Assembly: GCA_001657295.1 (NCBI GenBank)
Contig: LYSW01000015.1
Span: 1-53,001 of the forward strand
Direction of reading: 5' to 3'
DNA: 53,001 bases
From: Oceanicaulis sp. BBD 1991-10
Lineage (GTDB): Bacteria; Pseudomonadota; Alphaproteobacteria; Caulobacterales; Maricaulaceae
The translations under genes and the position numbers were made by a program. Shown in pieces: positions 19,672 through 27,891 of this stretch. Positions within the stretch are counted from its first letter, which is position 1, and every line of letters begins with the position of its first letter. The notes beneath the pieces are model-generated. The model saw only the letters and a program-made list of their open reading frames with translations. It had not been told where the DNA came from and searched no databases.

Positions 19672-20112
19672 TCAATACTTGCCGAGCGCCTTCCACAGGG
19701 CGCGGTGCAAGCCGTGGCCCTGGGCGAAGCCTTCGGTCACATACATGACGGCGCATGTCCCGTGGCGCAGCTCAAGCCCGCGTTCTTCCGCGATCGCAAG
19801 CGCTTCAGGCGTCGCCGCGCCTTGATGGATCCAGACATCCTTGACGCCCGCGTCGGCGGCTTTGCCGACCCAGTCCGCCGACTGGGCCTTGGGAACCTCG
19901 ATGATGACGGCCTCAACGCCTTCAGGCAGCGCCTCAAGACTGTCATACGCCTGATCCCCTTCGATCTCGGCGGCGCTTGGATCAACCGGATACACGGTCG
20001 CGCCGCGCGCCTTCAGATAGCGATAGGTGAGCTTGGGAAACGGCTTGTCTGCGGAATGACCCACCAGGGCGTAGCGGTCATGGGTCCAAAATGTCTCGTA
20101 ATACGACGGCAT
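19672..20112 (-). CDS. CoA-binding domain protein (YccU-like)
   Basis: 146 residues from the ATG at 20112, which has AGGAGAGG upstream; an in-frame ATG at 20133 is less well placed. The protein is a single Rossmann-type CoA-binding domain: RYALVGHSADKPFPKLTYRYL, TVYPVDPSA, DVWIHQGAATPEAL and CAVMYV at the end. This is the pattern of small stand-alone proteins related to succinyl-CoA synthetase alpha chain domain 1. Their role is unsettled. It is last in the leftward series that begins with hmgA but is separated from it by other genes. Confidence 0.85.
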   Translation of the reverse strand: MPSYYETFWTHDRYALVGHSADKPFPKLTYRYLKARGATVYPVDPSAAEIEGDQAYDSLEALPEGVEAVIIEVPKAQSADWVGKAADAGVKDVWIHQGAATPEALAIAEERGLELRHGTCAVMYVTEGFAQGHGLHRALWKALGKY

Positions 20113-20226
20113 GACGGCCTCTCCTCGTCGCACCTTCCCATTGGACGGCGAATTGAGGGGCGGCGCAACCAGGCAGGCGGTCGCACGCCGAAGACCGGCG
20201 CCGGCGATCCGGTCCGCGGCCGGACC

Positions 20227-20697
20227 TCAGGCCGTGTCCAGGCGGTATTTCAGGAAGGTCTCGCCATCATAGTCCACTTCGCCCACCGGCCGCGCGCCCA
20301 GGCGTTCGAGACCGCCAAGGCTCCGCCGGGTGGGCGCCAGAAGAAACATGATCGAAGCGATGCGCGGATCGGCGATGGCGAACTTGATCGCCTTTCGCGT
20401 GATCGCCGCGCCCAGGCCGAATGCGTCGGGTTTGAGCACCAGGGCGAAATCCCACTCCTCGCCCTCTTTCTGAAAGCCGCCCCAGCCGACATAGGCCCCA
20501 TCGACCTTGAACGCCCAATGCCCCAGCCCGTCGCGCCGCCAGCATTCTTCCTTGGCGGCGACGAAAGCGGCGGCGGCGGCTTCATCCCAGCGTGATTTCA
20601 GCAAGGGCATGTGCTCCGCGACCCGCGGATCATTCATATGGGCGAGAATCTCAGCGGGATCGATGGAGGTCAGTCTGGCGAATGTGATCTCGCGCAT
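20227..20697 (-). CDS. GNAT-family N-acetyltransferase (RimJ/RimL-like)
   Basis: 156 residues from the ATG at 20697, with GGGAG eight bases upstream; the frame is open to 20862 but that part is not conserved. DGLGHWAFKVDGAYVGWGGFQ and VLKPDAFGLGAAITRKAI match the acetyl-CoA-binding core, and the end GLERLGARPVGEVDYDGE is typical of GNAT beta-6/7. The substrate is unknown. It lies 76 bases downstream of the NTF2-like gene and may be in the same transcript. Confidence 0.75.
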   Translation of the reverse strand: MREITFARLTSIDPAEILAHMNDPRVAEHMPLLKSRWDEAAAAAFVAAKEECWRRDGLGHWAFKVDGAYVGWGGFQKEGEEWDFALVLKPDAFGLGAAITRKAIKFAIADPRIASIMFLLAPTRRSLGGLERLGARPVGEVDYDGETFLKYRLDTA

Positions 20698-20773
20698 TGC
20701 AAACGCTCCCGGCCGCAACAGCGGATGGTCAAAGGTTGATTCCGGCGGCCGCGCCGTCCATCGGGAGGGATCC

Positions 20774-21259
20774 TTAATCGTCCGCGTCGGGCAGATAAAC
20801 GATATTGGTCGCCAAGACCTGCCAGCCGCCCGCGTCGCGAACCAGCGTGTCCGCCGACGCATAGCGCACGACGCGGACCTCGCCGTCAGCCTCGCGCAAG
20901 GTCTCGGTCGCGGCGTAGCGCAGCAACGCCACCTCGTTGCGGATGATCACGTCGATCGGCGTCATTTCGAAGCTTTCGACGCGCGCGCCGCTCTCGATGT
21001 AGTCGCGCACCAGGCCCATATGCTCGGCGCGCGCGCGCACGGCGTCGGCGCCGGCGCGCCAGTAAGACCAGTCAGCATGGTATCCATCCGCCCAGGCGTC
21101 GAAGTCGGATTCGATACCAAGCGGTCCGTTGCTGACCGCATCAATCACCGCCTGCTGCTCGGCGGTCCAAGGCGCATCGTCCCCGATCGCGGCGGCGGGC
21201 GCCGCCAGCATCGCACAGGCAAGGGCGGCGCCGGCGAGTACGGTCCGGCTATCCCTCAT
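20774..21259 (-). CDS. Exported NTF2-like (SnoaL-type) protein
   Basis: 161 residues with a signal peptide (MRDSRTVLAGAALACAMLAA, cleavage near AAA). The remainder reads as an NTF2-like cone fold: TAEQQAVIDAVSN, DFDAWADGYHADWSYW and a C-terminal DAGGWQVLATNIVY. Such proteins bind small ligands or are enzymes of varied function; no catalytic set is recognised. It overlaps the fumarylacetoacetase-type gene by 11 bases and is probably co-translated, but an exported protein has no obvious place in tyrosine breakdown. Confidence 0.75.
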   Translation of the reverse strand: MRDSRTVLAGAALACAMLAAPAAAIGDDAPWTAEQQAVIDAVSNGPLGIESDFDAWADGYHADWSYWRAGADAVRARAEHMGLVRDYIESGARVESFEMTPIDVIIRNEVALLRYAATETLREADGEVRVVRYASADTLVRDAGGWQVLATNIVYLPDADD

Positions 21260-22262
21260 TGCGCACCACGGTCTGCTCGATCGCGCCGAAGATGGACTTG
21301 CCGTCCCTGTCCAGCATCTCGATGCGGACGACGTCGCCGGGCGTCATGAAACGGGTCTTCGGCGCGCCGTCATAGATGGTTTCGATCATCCGAATTTCGG
21401 CGATGCAGGAATAGCCCTTGCCGCCTTCCGCCACCGGCTTGCCCGGCCCGCCGTCCCGCTTGTTGGAAATGGTGCCCGATCCCACGATCGTCCCCGCCGA
21501 CAAAGGCCGGGTCTTGGCGCAATGGGCGACCAGCTCGGAGAAGTCGAAGGTCATGTCGACCGCGCACTCCGGCTCGCCGAATTTCTCGCCATTCAGCCAG
21601 GAGTGCAGCGGCAGGTGAACCTTATTGTCCTTCCACGCTTCGCCCAGCTCGTCCGGCGTCACGGCGACCGGGGAAAACGCGGTCGGCGGCTTGGACTGGA
21701 AGAAGCCGAAGCCCTTGGCCAGCTCGCCCGGGATCAGACCGCGCAGGCTGACATCGTTGACCAGCATGATCAGGCGGATTTCCTGAGCCGCGCTCTCGGG
21801 CGACAGGCCGGAGGGTCCATCGCCGGTGATCACAGCGACTTCGCCTTCAAAGTCGCAGCCCCAGCGATCGTCGCCCAGCGGAATGTCGTCGCGGGGCGCC
21901 AGGAATTTGTCCGAGCCGCCCTGATACATCAGCGGATCGGTCCAGAAGCTGTCGGGCAATTCCGCCCCCCTCGCGCGGCGCACCAGCTCCACGTGATTGA
22001 CGTAGGCCGAGCCGTCCGCCCACTGAAACGCCCGCGGCAGAGGGGACAGGGCGTCGCGCTCATGGAAGCGCTCGCGCGGAATGGTCTCGCGCTCCAGCTC
22101 TTCGGCCAGCGTGCGCAGCTTGGGCTCGGCCTCGGCCCAGTCATCCAGCGCCGCCTGCAGGGTCGGGGCGATATGGGCCGCGTCGGCGCACCAGTTCAAA
22201 TCCCTGGACACCACCACCAGGCGGCCGTCACGCGTGTTGTTCTTCAAGGTGGCGAGTTTCAT
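21249..22262 (-). CDS. Fumarylacetoacetate hydrolase family protein (probable fumarylacetoacetase)
   Basis: 337 residues. The metal- and substrate-binding pattern is clear: YVNHVELVRRARG, CDFEGEVAVITGDG, IMLVNDVSLRG, KSPPTAFSP-like KPPTAFSPVAVTPDELG, GSGTISNK and the end TPGDVVRIEMLDRDG. The family hydrolyses fumarylacetoacetate to fumarate and acetoacetate. Its place 485 bases downstream of hmgA, with one small gene between, supports that role in tyrosine/homogentisate degradation. A maleylacetoacetate isomerase gene is not visible in the window. Confidence 0.9.
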   Translation of the reverse strand: MKLATLKNNTRDGRLVVVSRDLNWCADAAHIAPTLQAALDDWAEAEPKLRTLAEELERETIPRERFHERDALSPLPRAFQWADGSAYVNHVELVRRARGAELPDSFWTDPLMYQGGSDKFLAPRDDIPLGDDRWGCDFEGEVAVITGDGPSGLSPESAAQEIRLIMLVNDVSLRGLIPGELAKGFGFFQSKPPTAFSPVAVTPDELGEAWKDNKVHLPLHSWLNGEKFGEPECAVDMTFDFSELVAHCAKTRPLSAGTIVGSGTISNKRDGGPGKPVAEGGKGYSCIAEIRMIETIYDGAPKTRFMTPGDVVRIEMLDRDGKSIFGAIEQTVVRNEG

Positions 22263-22384
22263 GGGGCTTAAGCCTTTTTTCTTCTCGTGGCCGCGGCGGC
22301 GGCGGGGGCCCGGCGCATCAAGCGCTGGCGTTCGATCGTGTCATTCGGGTACGCGCGCAGGCGGTGAGTGGCAAGGGGTGGCGT

Positions 22385-22747
22385 TTAGTCGGCGTAGTCC
22401 GCCGTCAGCGCCAGATGGATGTCAGGGTCGACACGCAACACGATCCGCGCGACGTTCACGCAATCGGCGAGCAAGAACGCGCCTTTTGAGGTCGTCTGAA
22501 GCCGAAGCTTCGAGACCCGCAATTTCATATCGACGACCAAACCGTCGCCCGCCGTCTCAGTGATGGTGAGATCAACGATTTCGTCGAGCGGATCGATCGT
22601 GATGGCCAGGCCCTGCGCGCCGCGCTCGATCTCGAAATAATACGGTTCGTCGCGGGTGCTCTCATACTTCACCGGCCGCTCAGGCAGAGCGGAGAAGAAG
22701 TCGATCAGCGCCGCTTCTTCCGGCCAGGGCTCGGCGCGCCCGGTCAC
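22385..22747 (-). CDS. Unknown 120-aa protein in the homogentisate cluster
   Basis: 120 residues starting with GTG directly after the hmgA stop codon (22748-22750), so translation is probably coupled. It is acidic, with alternating strands such as YYFEIERGAQGLAITIDPLDE, and no signal peptide or membrane helix. I do not recognise the family. The placement between hmgA and a fumarylacetoacetase-type gene suggests an accessory role in the pathway, but that is inference only. Confidence 0.7.
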   Translation of the reverse strand: MTGRAEPWPEEAALIDFFSALPERPVKYESTRDEPYYFEIERGAQGLAITIDPLDEIVDLTITETAGDGLVVDMKLRVSKLRLQTTSKGAFLLADCVNVARIVLRVDPDIHLALTADYAD

Positions 22748-23890
22748 CTATTCCGCCGCCTTCGGCGTCCAGCTGTTCACGTAATCGGCGTTTTCAACCG
22801 ACGCCGCGCCCTCGCCCACTTCCAGCGGATCGCGGGTGTCGATCATGACAGCGTATTCGTCGGTGGCCGGCTTTTTCTGCTCCAGCATGTTCGCCAGGGC
22901 CTTGGGATGCGGGCCGTGGGTGAAGCCGGAGGGATGGAAGGTCATCATGCCCGCATCGATATTGTCCCGGCTGAAAAAATCGCCGGCATGGTAGAAGAGC
23001 ACTTCGTCGTAGTCGTCATTATTGTGGAAAAACGGCACCTTAAGCGCGCCCGGATCGGTCTCGAACGGGCGCGGCGCAAACGTGCAGACGACAAATCTGT
23101 CCGACAGGAAGGTGGTGTGGGCGCTCGGCGGCAGGTGATAGCGATGGCTCATCAAGGGCCGGATATGCTTCACATTGATCCGCACCGGGTGCAGCTCGCC
23201 ATGCCAGCCCACCGCGTCAAGCGGATTGAAGGGATAGGTGATGCGGGAGACCTGACCGCGCTTTTTCACCTCCACCGTCCATTCATGATCCTGATCGGCC
23301 TGTTGAGCGCGGAACGCCGCGTCCATTTCCGGCACGTCCAGCATGGCGGGATCGAAGACCGCGTGCGGGCCGACCAGGCCTTTGTCCGGCAAGGTGTAAT
23401 GGGTGTTGGTGGCCTCCACCATCAGCACGGCGGTCTCCGATGTCGGCGACAGGCGCCACATCGTGCCGCGCGGCAAAACGATATAGTCGCCCGCCGCATA
23501 AGCGAGATGGCCGAAATCGGAAAACAGCGAACCGGCGCCGGTGTGGATGAAGAGCAGCTGGTCGCCGTCGCCATTGCGCGCCAGCGTCTCCATCGGCTTG
23601 TCCAGCTTCCAGAAGCGCACATCGCAAGCCGCGTTGTAGAGCACGGAAGCCGAGCCCCAGGGCGAGGCCTCGGCGATGTTCAGCCTGGTCAGGTCAAAGG
23701 CGCGCGGCTGCAGCGGACCGCTAAAATCCACCCAGCCGGTGGGCGGGCGCTTGTGGTGCAGAAAGGCGGCGGGGCCGAAAAACCCCTCCTTGCTCATCTC
23801 GCGCTCATAGGTGCCCTCGGGCATGTCGGCATGGGCCTGGCGCGAGGCGTCGCCTTCAACGCGAGAGGAATAAATCCATTTGCGGGCCAT
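22748..23890 (-). CDS. hmgA: Homogentisate 1,2-dioxygenase
   Basis: 380 residues, the shorter bacterial form. It opens the aromatic ring of homogentisate to maleylacetoacetate, using Fe(II) and O2. Cupin features are visible: LLFIHTGAGSLFSDFGHLAY, PRGTMWRLSP, and the iron-ligand region HPSGFTHGPHP. EVLFYHAGDFFSRDN is also conserved. It is the first gene of a leftward cluster with an unknown gene and a fumarylacetoacetase-type gene. A 24-bp palindrome 35-58 bases before the ATG marks likely repressor control by an aromatic catabolite. Confidence 0.96.
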   Translation of the reverse strand: MARKWIYSSRVEGDASRQAHADMPEGTYEREMSKEGFFGPAAFLHHKRPPTGWVDFSGPLQPRAFDLTRLNIAEASPWGSASVLYNAACDVRFWKLDKPMETLARNGDGDQLLFIHTGAGSLFSDFGHLAYAAGDYIVLPRGTMWRLSPTSETAVLMVEATNTHYTLPDKGLVGPHAVFDPAMLDVPEMDAAFRAQQADQDHEWTVEVKKRGQVSRITYPFNPLDAVGWHGELHPVRINVKHIRPLMSHRYHLPPSAHTTFLSDRFVVCTFAPRPFETDPGALKVPFFHNNDDYDEVLFYHAGDFFSRDNIDAGMMTFHPSGFTHGPHPKALANMLEQKKPATDEYAVMIDTRDPLEVGEGAASVENADYVNSWTPKAAE

Positions 23891-23924
23891 GAGCGTCTCC
23901 TGCGTGCTGAATCTTGTGCGAGGA

Positions 23925-23948
23925 ATTTAGTTACATTTGTAACTAAAT
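23925..23948. promoter_or_regulatory. 24-bp perfect palindrome upstream of hmgA, probable operator
   Basis: Arms ATTTAGTTACA and TGTAACTAAAT (11 bases each) flank TT. It is much more AT-rich than its surroundings and sits in the promoter position for hmgA, about 100 bases before the divergent lipoprotein gene. Size and symmetry fit a MarR-family homogentisate repressor or a similar dimeric regulator. The regulator gene is not in the window. Confidence 0.78.
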
Positions 23949-24046
23949 GGAAGCAAGCACGCTGTAGGGCGAAATATTTACAATTCACTTCACTTAAGGT
24001 AGATTCTTCAATCGGTTCTTTTATTGAATGAGTTTGGGGGCGGTCC

Positions 24047-26452
24047 GTGGGCAGGCCAAGGCGGCGGCGCTTGATCAAGGCGAGTCTGGTTGGAACGGCG
24101 CTTTGCTTAACCGGGTGCGCGAACCCGGATTTGTCAGTCTTCTCCAACCCGGGGGCGCCCATCGCCTCGCCCTGGAGCCCGCCGCTCGCCGAAGGCGAGA
24201 CCCGACCGGATATAGACGATCTTTATTTCGGCGGCGGCGGCCAGCCCCTGACGGTTCTGTATGATCAGATGGATCGTTACGCCAACCAGGGCAATCAGCA
24301 GGCGCGCATGAGCGCGGCGGTCGCAGCAACTACGATTCCCGCCGCCGGCATGCTGCTCTTCCTGACCAGCGCGGAGCAGACCGGCGGCCACAAGATTGAA
24401 GCGCTGACCTCCGCCATTGCAACGGCTTGGGCGCTGTCGAGCTATTTCGACGATACCGAGCAGCCCGCCATCTTGTGGCGCGGTTACGCAACTTTGGGCT
24501 GCGTTGCGTATCGCAGCACGCCTTATCTTCTGACCAAGGATGAAGCCCGCGCCCTTGTCATCGCCCTGGAGGGCGAAGCGGCGCTGCAGGGCTATCGCGG
24601 TCTGGGACCGACGCTCCGGCCCGCGGCCGGGAGCAGAGCGCAGGCCGTTTTGGCCGGTAACGCCGATCCCGAACCCGCCAGCAACCAGTTCGGACGCTAT
24701 AGCGGCGACGCCACACGCGTGACCCAGGTCATCATCCATGCCCCCGCCGCGCCGGCGCCCGAATCGCAGGCGCAGGATGAGCGGAGCGCGGACACGGCGG
24801 GGTCTGACGCCGCCGCATCCGAAAATCTCAGGACCGAATCCGGCCCAGCGCCGCTGATTGACGACGCCGACGGGTCGAAGCGACGGATGAAGAGCGATCC
24901 GCCGTCACCGCCGGCCTCCCTCGTCGACGCGCGCGCGCGGCTGGCGATGGCGCTGACGGCGTTCGAACTTCAATACCCTGCCGAAGGACGTACAGCTGAG
25001 CAAACCTATGTTATCTTCCGGGCCCGCGCGGCATTGAACACCGCCGACAGCCTAATCGTGAGCGCGCGCGATCTGCTATTCATGGCGCAATCCTCGCGCG
25101 GGCTGATCGCCCAAAACACGGTCCGGGTTCAAACCGATGTGCAGATGCGCCTGTCGGCGCGGCGGCGCAGCGTCAACGCCATCCCGCAGGCCGCCTCAAT
25201 GCTGCAACGCTATGCCGAAGGTCTCAGCCCTGCGCCGGCGGAAGCCATTCCGGATCCGGAGGCGGACGCAGAAGGCGCGAGCATGCGATTGACGACCCGA
25301 GGAGACGAGACGCGACGGGAGATTTCTGTCCAGGACAATTTGGTCGCAAGTCTTTCCGACCTGGCGCGTGCAGGCGCGCTCGTCCAAGGCATGGTGGCGC
25401 CACGCCTGCGTTTCGCCACCCTCACCGGCTCGCCGTTCGACTGCAGCCTGGATGATGTGGAAACCCCGCCGGCGATACCGCCGATTCAGATCACGCCGCC
25501 GGAAACCCAATTCATCCTCGCCAAGGGCGAAGACCGCGCCATCAATCTGGCCGGCGGCCTGCGTCCCTATTCAATCAGCCTCGCCCCTGACGGCGAAACC
25601 GGGCTTGAGCATAGCCGTAGCGGATTTGATCAGCCCCCCGTTCTAACCCTCACCGCCAGCGACGAAACCGCACCTGGCGAATACACGGTGACGATCACCG
25701 ATGCGACCAATCGGGTCGGCATCCGGCTCAACGTGACTGTGCCGGCTCCCGAGCCAGAGCCGGAGCCGCGAGATGAGAGGGACTCTCCATCAGAAGCGTG
25801 CGACGGCCCCGGCACGCAATACACCAGCGGTCCGCGCGTCGTCGTGGCGCAGATCGCGGCCTTCGAGGCGACGGTTAATTCGGAGGGTGACGCGAATATC
25901 GATGGGTGCTGGGGTCGACGAACCGATGCCGCGGTCCGAACGTTGCTGAATATCGGGTCCGATGCGACAGGTGAATTCCTCACCGACAATCACTGGAATC
26001 AACTGACGGAGCGGGCCGACCGGCGTCCGGCCGGGCATTGGGGGGCAGCCGCCGCAATCGGTGTGGCCGCCGCCGATGGCGAGATGATCGGCAAGCCCGA
26101 ATGGGCCTGCGATATCAAACATGCGGCCAATTCCTATGAATGCGTTCACCTCGCCCCGACGGACCTGTTCATAATTCTGACCCGGTGGCAGGAGTCGCGC
26201 GTGGCCAACAACCAAGGCGCTGACAGCGAAATCGCAGAATTGCTGGCCGAGGCAAGCGCGACAGATCCGCCGGCGGTGACGCGCCTGAGCGAAGCCGTTC
26301 CGGGCAGCGCGCAGCCACGAACCTCCATCGACCTGATTGTCGAGAGGTTCTGCCCGACCGAGGAGGAGGAGGAAGAGGAAGAGGAAGAGGAAGAGGCGCC
26401 GCGCGAAAACACGCTGGATCGCGAATGCGTCGCGCGGATCGTCGGGGAGTGA
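24047..26452 (+). CDS. Large predicted lipoprotein with Ig-like and peptidoglycan-binding-like segments
   Basis: 801 residues, starting with GTG at 24047 after GGGGG. The basic N-terminus and hydrophobic stretch lead to the lipobox LTGC (Cys24), so the protein should be lipid-anchored. Residues 25-230 include a hydrophobic patch (AAVAATTIPAAGMLLFLTS). A long Ala/Glu-rich, partly helical region follows. An Ig-like beta domain lies at about 478-565 (AINLAGGLRPYSISL, GEYTVTITDATN). After a Pro-Glu linker, about 590-658 resemble a peptidoglycan-binding helical domain (IDGCWGRRTDAAVRTLL). Near the end is a run of 12 Glu. No overall family is recognised. A trypsin-like protease follows after four bases, so they probably form one operon. 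Confidence 0.75.
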   Translation: MGRPRRRRLIKASLVGTALCLTGCANPDLSVFSNPGAPIASPWSPPLAEGETRPDIDDLYFGGGGQPLTVLYDQMDRYANQGNQQARMSAAVAATTIPAAGMLLFLTSAEQTGGHKIEALTSAIATAWALSSYFDDTEQPAILWRGYATLGCVAYRSTPYLLTKDEARALVIALEGEAALQGYRGLGPTLRPAAGSRAQAVLAGNADPEPASNQFGRYSGDATRVTQVIIHAPAAPAPESQAQDERSADTAGSDAAASENLRTESGPAPLIDDADGSKRRMKSDPPSPPASLVDARARLAMALTAFELQYPAEGRTAEQTYVIFRARAALNTADSLIVSARDLLFMAQSSRGLIAQNTVRVQTDVQMRLSARRRSVNAIPQAASMLQRYAEGLSPAPAEAIPDPEADAEGASMRLTTRGDETRREISVQDNLVASLSDLARAGALVQGMVAPRLRFATLTGSPFDCSLDDVETPPAIPPIQITPPETQFILAKGEDRAINLAGGLRPYSISLAPDGETGLEHSRSGFDQPPVLTLTASDETAPGEYTVTITDATNRVGIRLNVTVPAPEPEPEPRDERDSPSEACDGPGTQYTSGPRVVVAQIAAFEATVNSEGDANIDGCWGRRTDAAVRTLLNIGSDATGEFLTDNHWNQLTERADRRPAGHWGAAAAIGVAAADGEMIGKPEWACDIKHAANSYECVHLAPTDLFIILTRWQESRVANNQGADSEIAELLAEASATDPPAVTRLSEAVPGSAQPRTSIDLIVERFCPTEEEEEEEEEEEEAPRENTLDRECVARIVGE
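26360..26395 (+). repeat. GAG/GAA microsatellite coding for 12 consecutive Glu
   Basis: Twelve glutamate codons, the later ones alternating GAG and GAA as hexamer units, near the 3' end of the lipoprotein gene. Hexamer slippage would change the number of residues but not the frame. Confidence 0.9.
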
Positions 26453-26456
26453 TTCA

Positions 26457-27116
26457 ATGGCCTATGCGCATCTAACAAAGGAAAAGGTCCGCATTTGGCA
26501 GGGCGACGCCCGTGACAATTACGGCACCGCCGCCGGGCTGATCAAACGAAACGGCAAGCCCTATCTGCTGACCGCGGCGCATGTGATATCTTGGCCGGCG
26601 ACCAAGCAGACTGTGTCATTGGGCGGCGTCGGCGACGAGGCGATCGGACGCGAAGCGGTCCGGGTTCCCGCCGACCCGGGCGCGGGCAACCGCATAACGC
26701 GAAAAGTCGACGCGGCGGTTGCACGGATATGGAAAGCGCACAGAGCCTCCGTTTTAGCCGTGTTCGAGAATAGATTCCTGGAGAAAGGCGGGCGCCCAGG
26801 GCTGGGTCATAAGGTTCAGATGCTCGGCGGCTTCAGCGGGCATTGCACCGACACTGTTCACGATCCAGACTTTCAAAAAATCGAGATCGAACTGCCGATC
26901 AATGCGCCGGCAGGGCAAGGTCGAACCATATCGATTGCATCGACGATCCTGACGAAAACCGCCTTTGGAGCCGAAGGCGACAGTGGGGCTGCAGCTTTCG
27001 ATTCCCACAATAAATTCATCGGATTGTTTATCGGCATATATACACACGCAGGCGGGTCCCATGGCGTGATTGTGCCGGCGGAACCGATTTTTTCCCAGCT
27101 GACGATCGACAGTTAG
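26457..27116 (+). CDS. Trypsin-like serine protease without signal peptide
   Basis: 219 residues from the ATG at 26457 (GGGGAG upstream); an in-frame start at 26337 would only read the poly-Glu stretch in another frame. The triad is visible: His42 in LLTAAHVIS, Asp85 in KVDAAVARI and Ser176 in GAEGDSGAAAF. GTAAGLI and GLFIGIYTHAGG complete the double-barrel pattern. It is short for an HtrA and has no PDZ domain, signal peptide or membrane segment, so a cytoplasmic location is inferred, which is odd beside a lipoprotein. The target is unknown. It is the second gene of the 24-27 kb unit. Confidence 0.85.
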   Translation: MAYAHLTKEKVRIWQGDARDNYGTAAGLIKRNGKPYLLTAAHVISWPATKQTVSLGGVGDEAIGREAVRVPADPGAGNRITRKVDAAVARIWKAHRASVLAVFENRFLEKGGRPGLGHKVQMLGGFSGHCTDTVHDPDFQKIEIELPINAPAGQGRTISIASTILTKTAFGAEGDSGAAAFDSHNKFIGLFIGIYTHAGGSHGVIVPAEPIFSQLTIDS

Positions 27117-27478
27117 GCATTCCCCCGCCCAGTTCCTGCAATTCCATCCGTCAGCGGCGCCATTTTCAGCGAGCTCGTGGCGAGCCGAGCTTCGGCATCG
27201 GGCTCGCAAAGCGATCGCCGATCTCATCTTGCGCTGGGTCAACTGCCTCTAGGGTGGCGGTCAAGCGATAATAGACATCGAAAGACGCACTATCCGAAGC
27301 GGCCAAAAACCTCCGCGCAATCAATGGGCTATGCCGACATACTTCTCGCCGCTCCCGCGGTCGGTCTGGTCCTGGGCTGGCAGGTGTTCGACAATATCGC
27401 GCTGCGGATCGCATTCGCGTTGATCGTGCAGACGGCGGCGCGGCGCGCCCCGGCGTCCTGAACAGGCTGCAGGGCCCC
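27117..27478. other. 362-base stretch between the protease and a leftward membrane protein gene
   Basis: No convincing long gene. A hairpin (GCGAGCC/GGCTCGC, near 27177-27210) lacks a T tract. A short hydrophobic frame at 27324-27461 is listed separately. A minus-strand frame ending near 27166 has a tail that could be a remnant of a lost gene, but it has no recognisable family. Confidence 0.4.
27324..27461 (+). CDS. Possible 45-aa single-helix membrane peptide
   Basis: An ATG-initiated frame of 45 codons with strongly GC-biased third positions and a hydrophobic composition (GYADILLAAPAVGLVLGWQV, then a basic end). There is no ribosome site and no family is recognised. It could be a real small protein or a chance frame. 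Confidence 0.3.
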   Translation: MGYADILLAAPAVGLVLGWQVFDNIALRIAFALIVQTAARRAPAS

Positions 27479-27880
27479 TCACGCTTTCCGGAGGCGTGTC
27501 TGAATCCAGGGAAACAGCGCATAGGCGATCTGGCCGCCGAGACCGGCGGCGCCGGCGAGCGTGAGCCAGTGGGCCAGCTGGTCCGTCAGGCTTCGCCCGA
27601 ACGCCAGCTGGGCGAGCGTCAGTTCCGCGGCCATCAGCAATACGAAGGCCGCCGCGCCCATCACCAGCGCCGCGCCCTGCTCGCCGCGCGCGAGCCATCG
27701 AGCGGTCACGATCCACGACACGGCCCAGCAGGCGGCGAGAATGACCGGCAATTCGATGAACACGGCCGCGGTCTCGCCCAAGGCGGGCAGGATGACAAAC
27801 ACCCGCACCGCGCCCAGAACGAAGCCGACGGCGAAGACCGCCGCAAAATAGACAAAGCCGGCGAGGACGGCCCGCCCCAC
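27479..27880 (-). CDS. Four-helix integral membrane protein of unknown function
   Basis: 133 residues, starting with GTG at 27880, 11 bases after the stop of the isoaspartyl peptidase gene and preceded by AGGGGCC. Four hydrophobic helices are apparent, with Trp and Arg at the borders (FPWIQTRLRKA at the end). Similar small four-helix proteins are common near alphaproteobacterial housekeeping genes. No enzymatic motif is seen. It is probably co-transcribed with the upstream peptidase. Confidence 0.65.
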   Translation of the reverse strand: MGRAVLAGFVYFAAVFAVGFVLGAVRVFVILPALGETAAVFIELPVILAACWAVSWIVTARWLARGEQGAALVMGAAAFVLLMAAELTLAQLAFGRSLTDQLAHWLTLAGAAGLGGQIAYALFPWIQTRLRKA

Positions 27881-27891
27881 CGGTCCGGCCC

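Noticed and set aside
26337-26456. N-terminal extension of the trypsin-like protease with a basic Lys/Arg run
   Set aside because: The run is the poly-Glu tract of the lipoprotein gene read in another frame. The ATG at 26457 has its own ribosome site.
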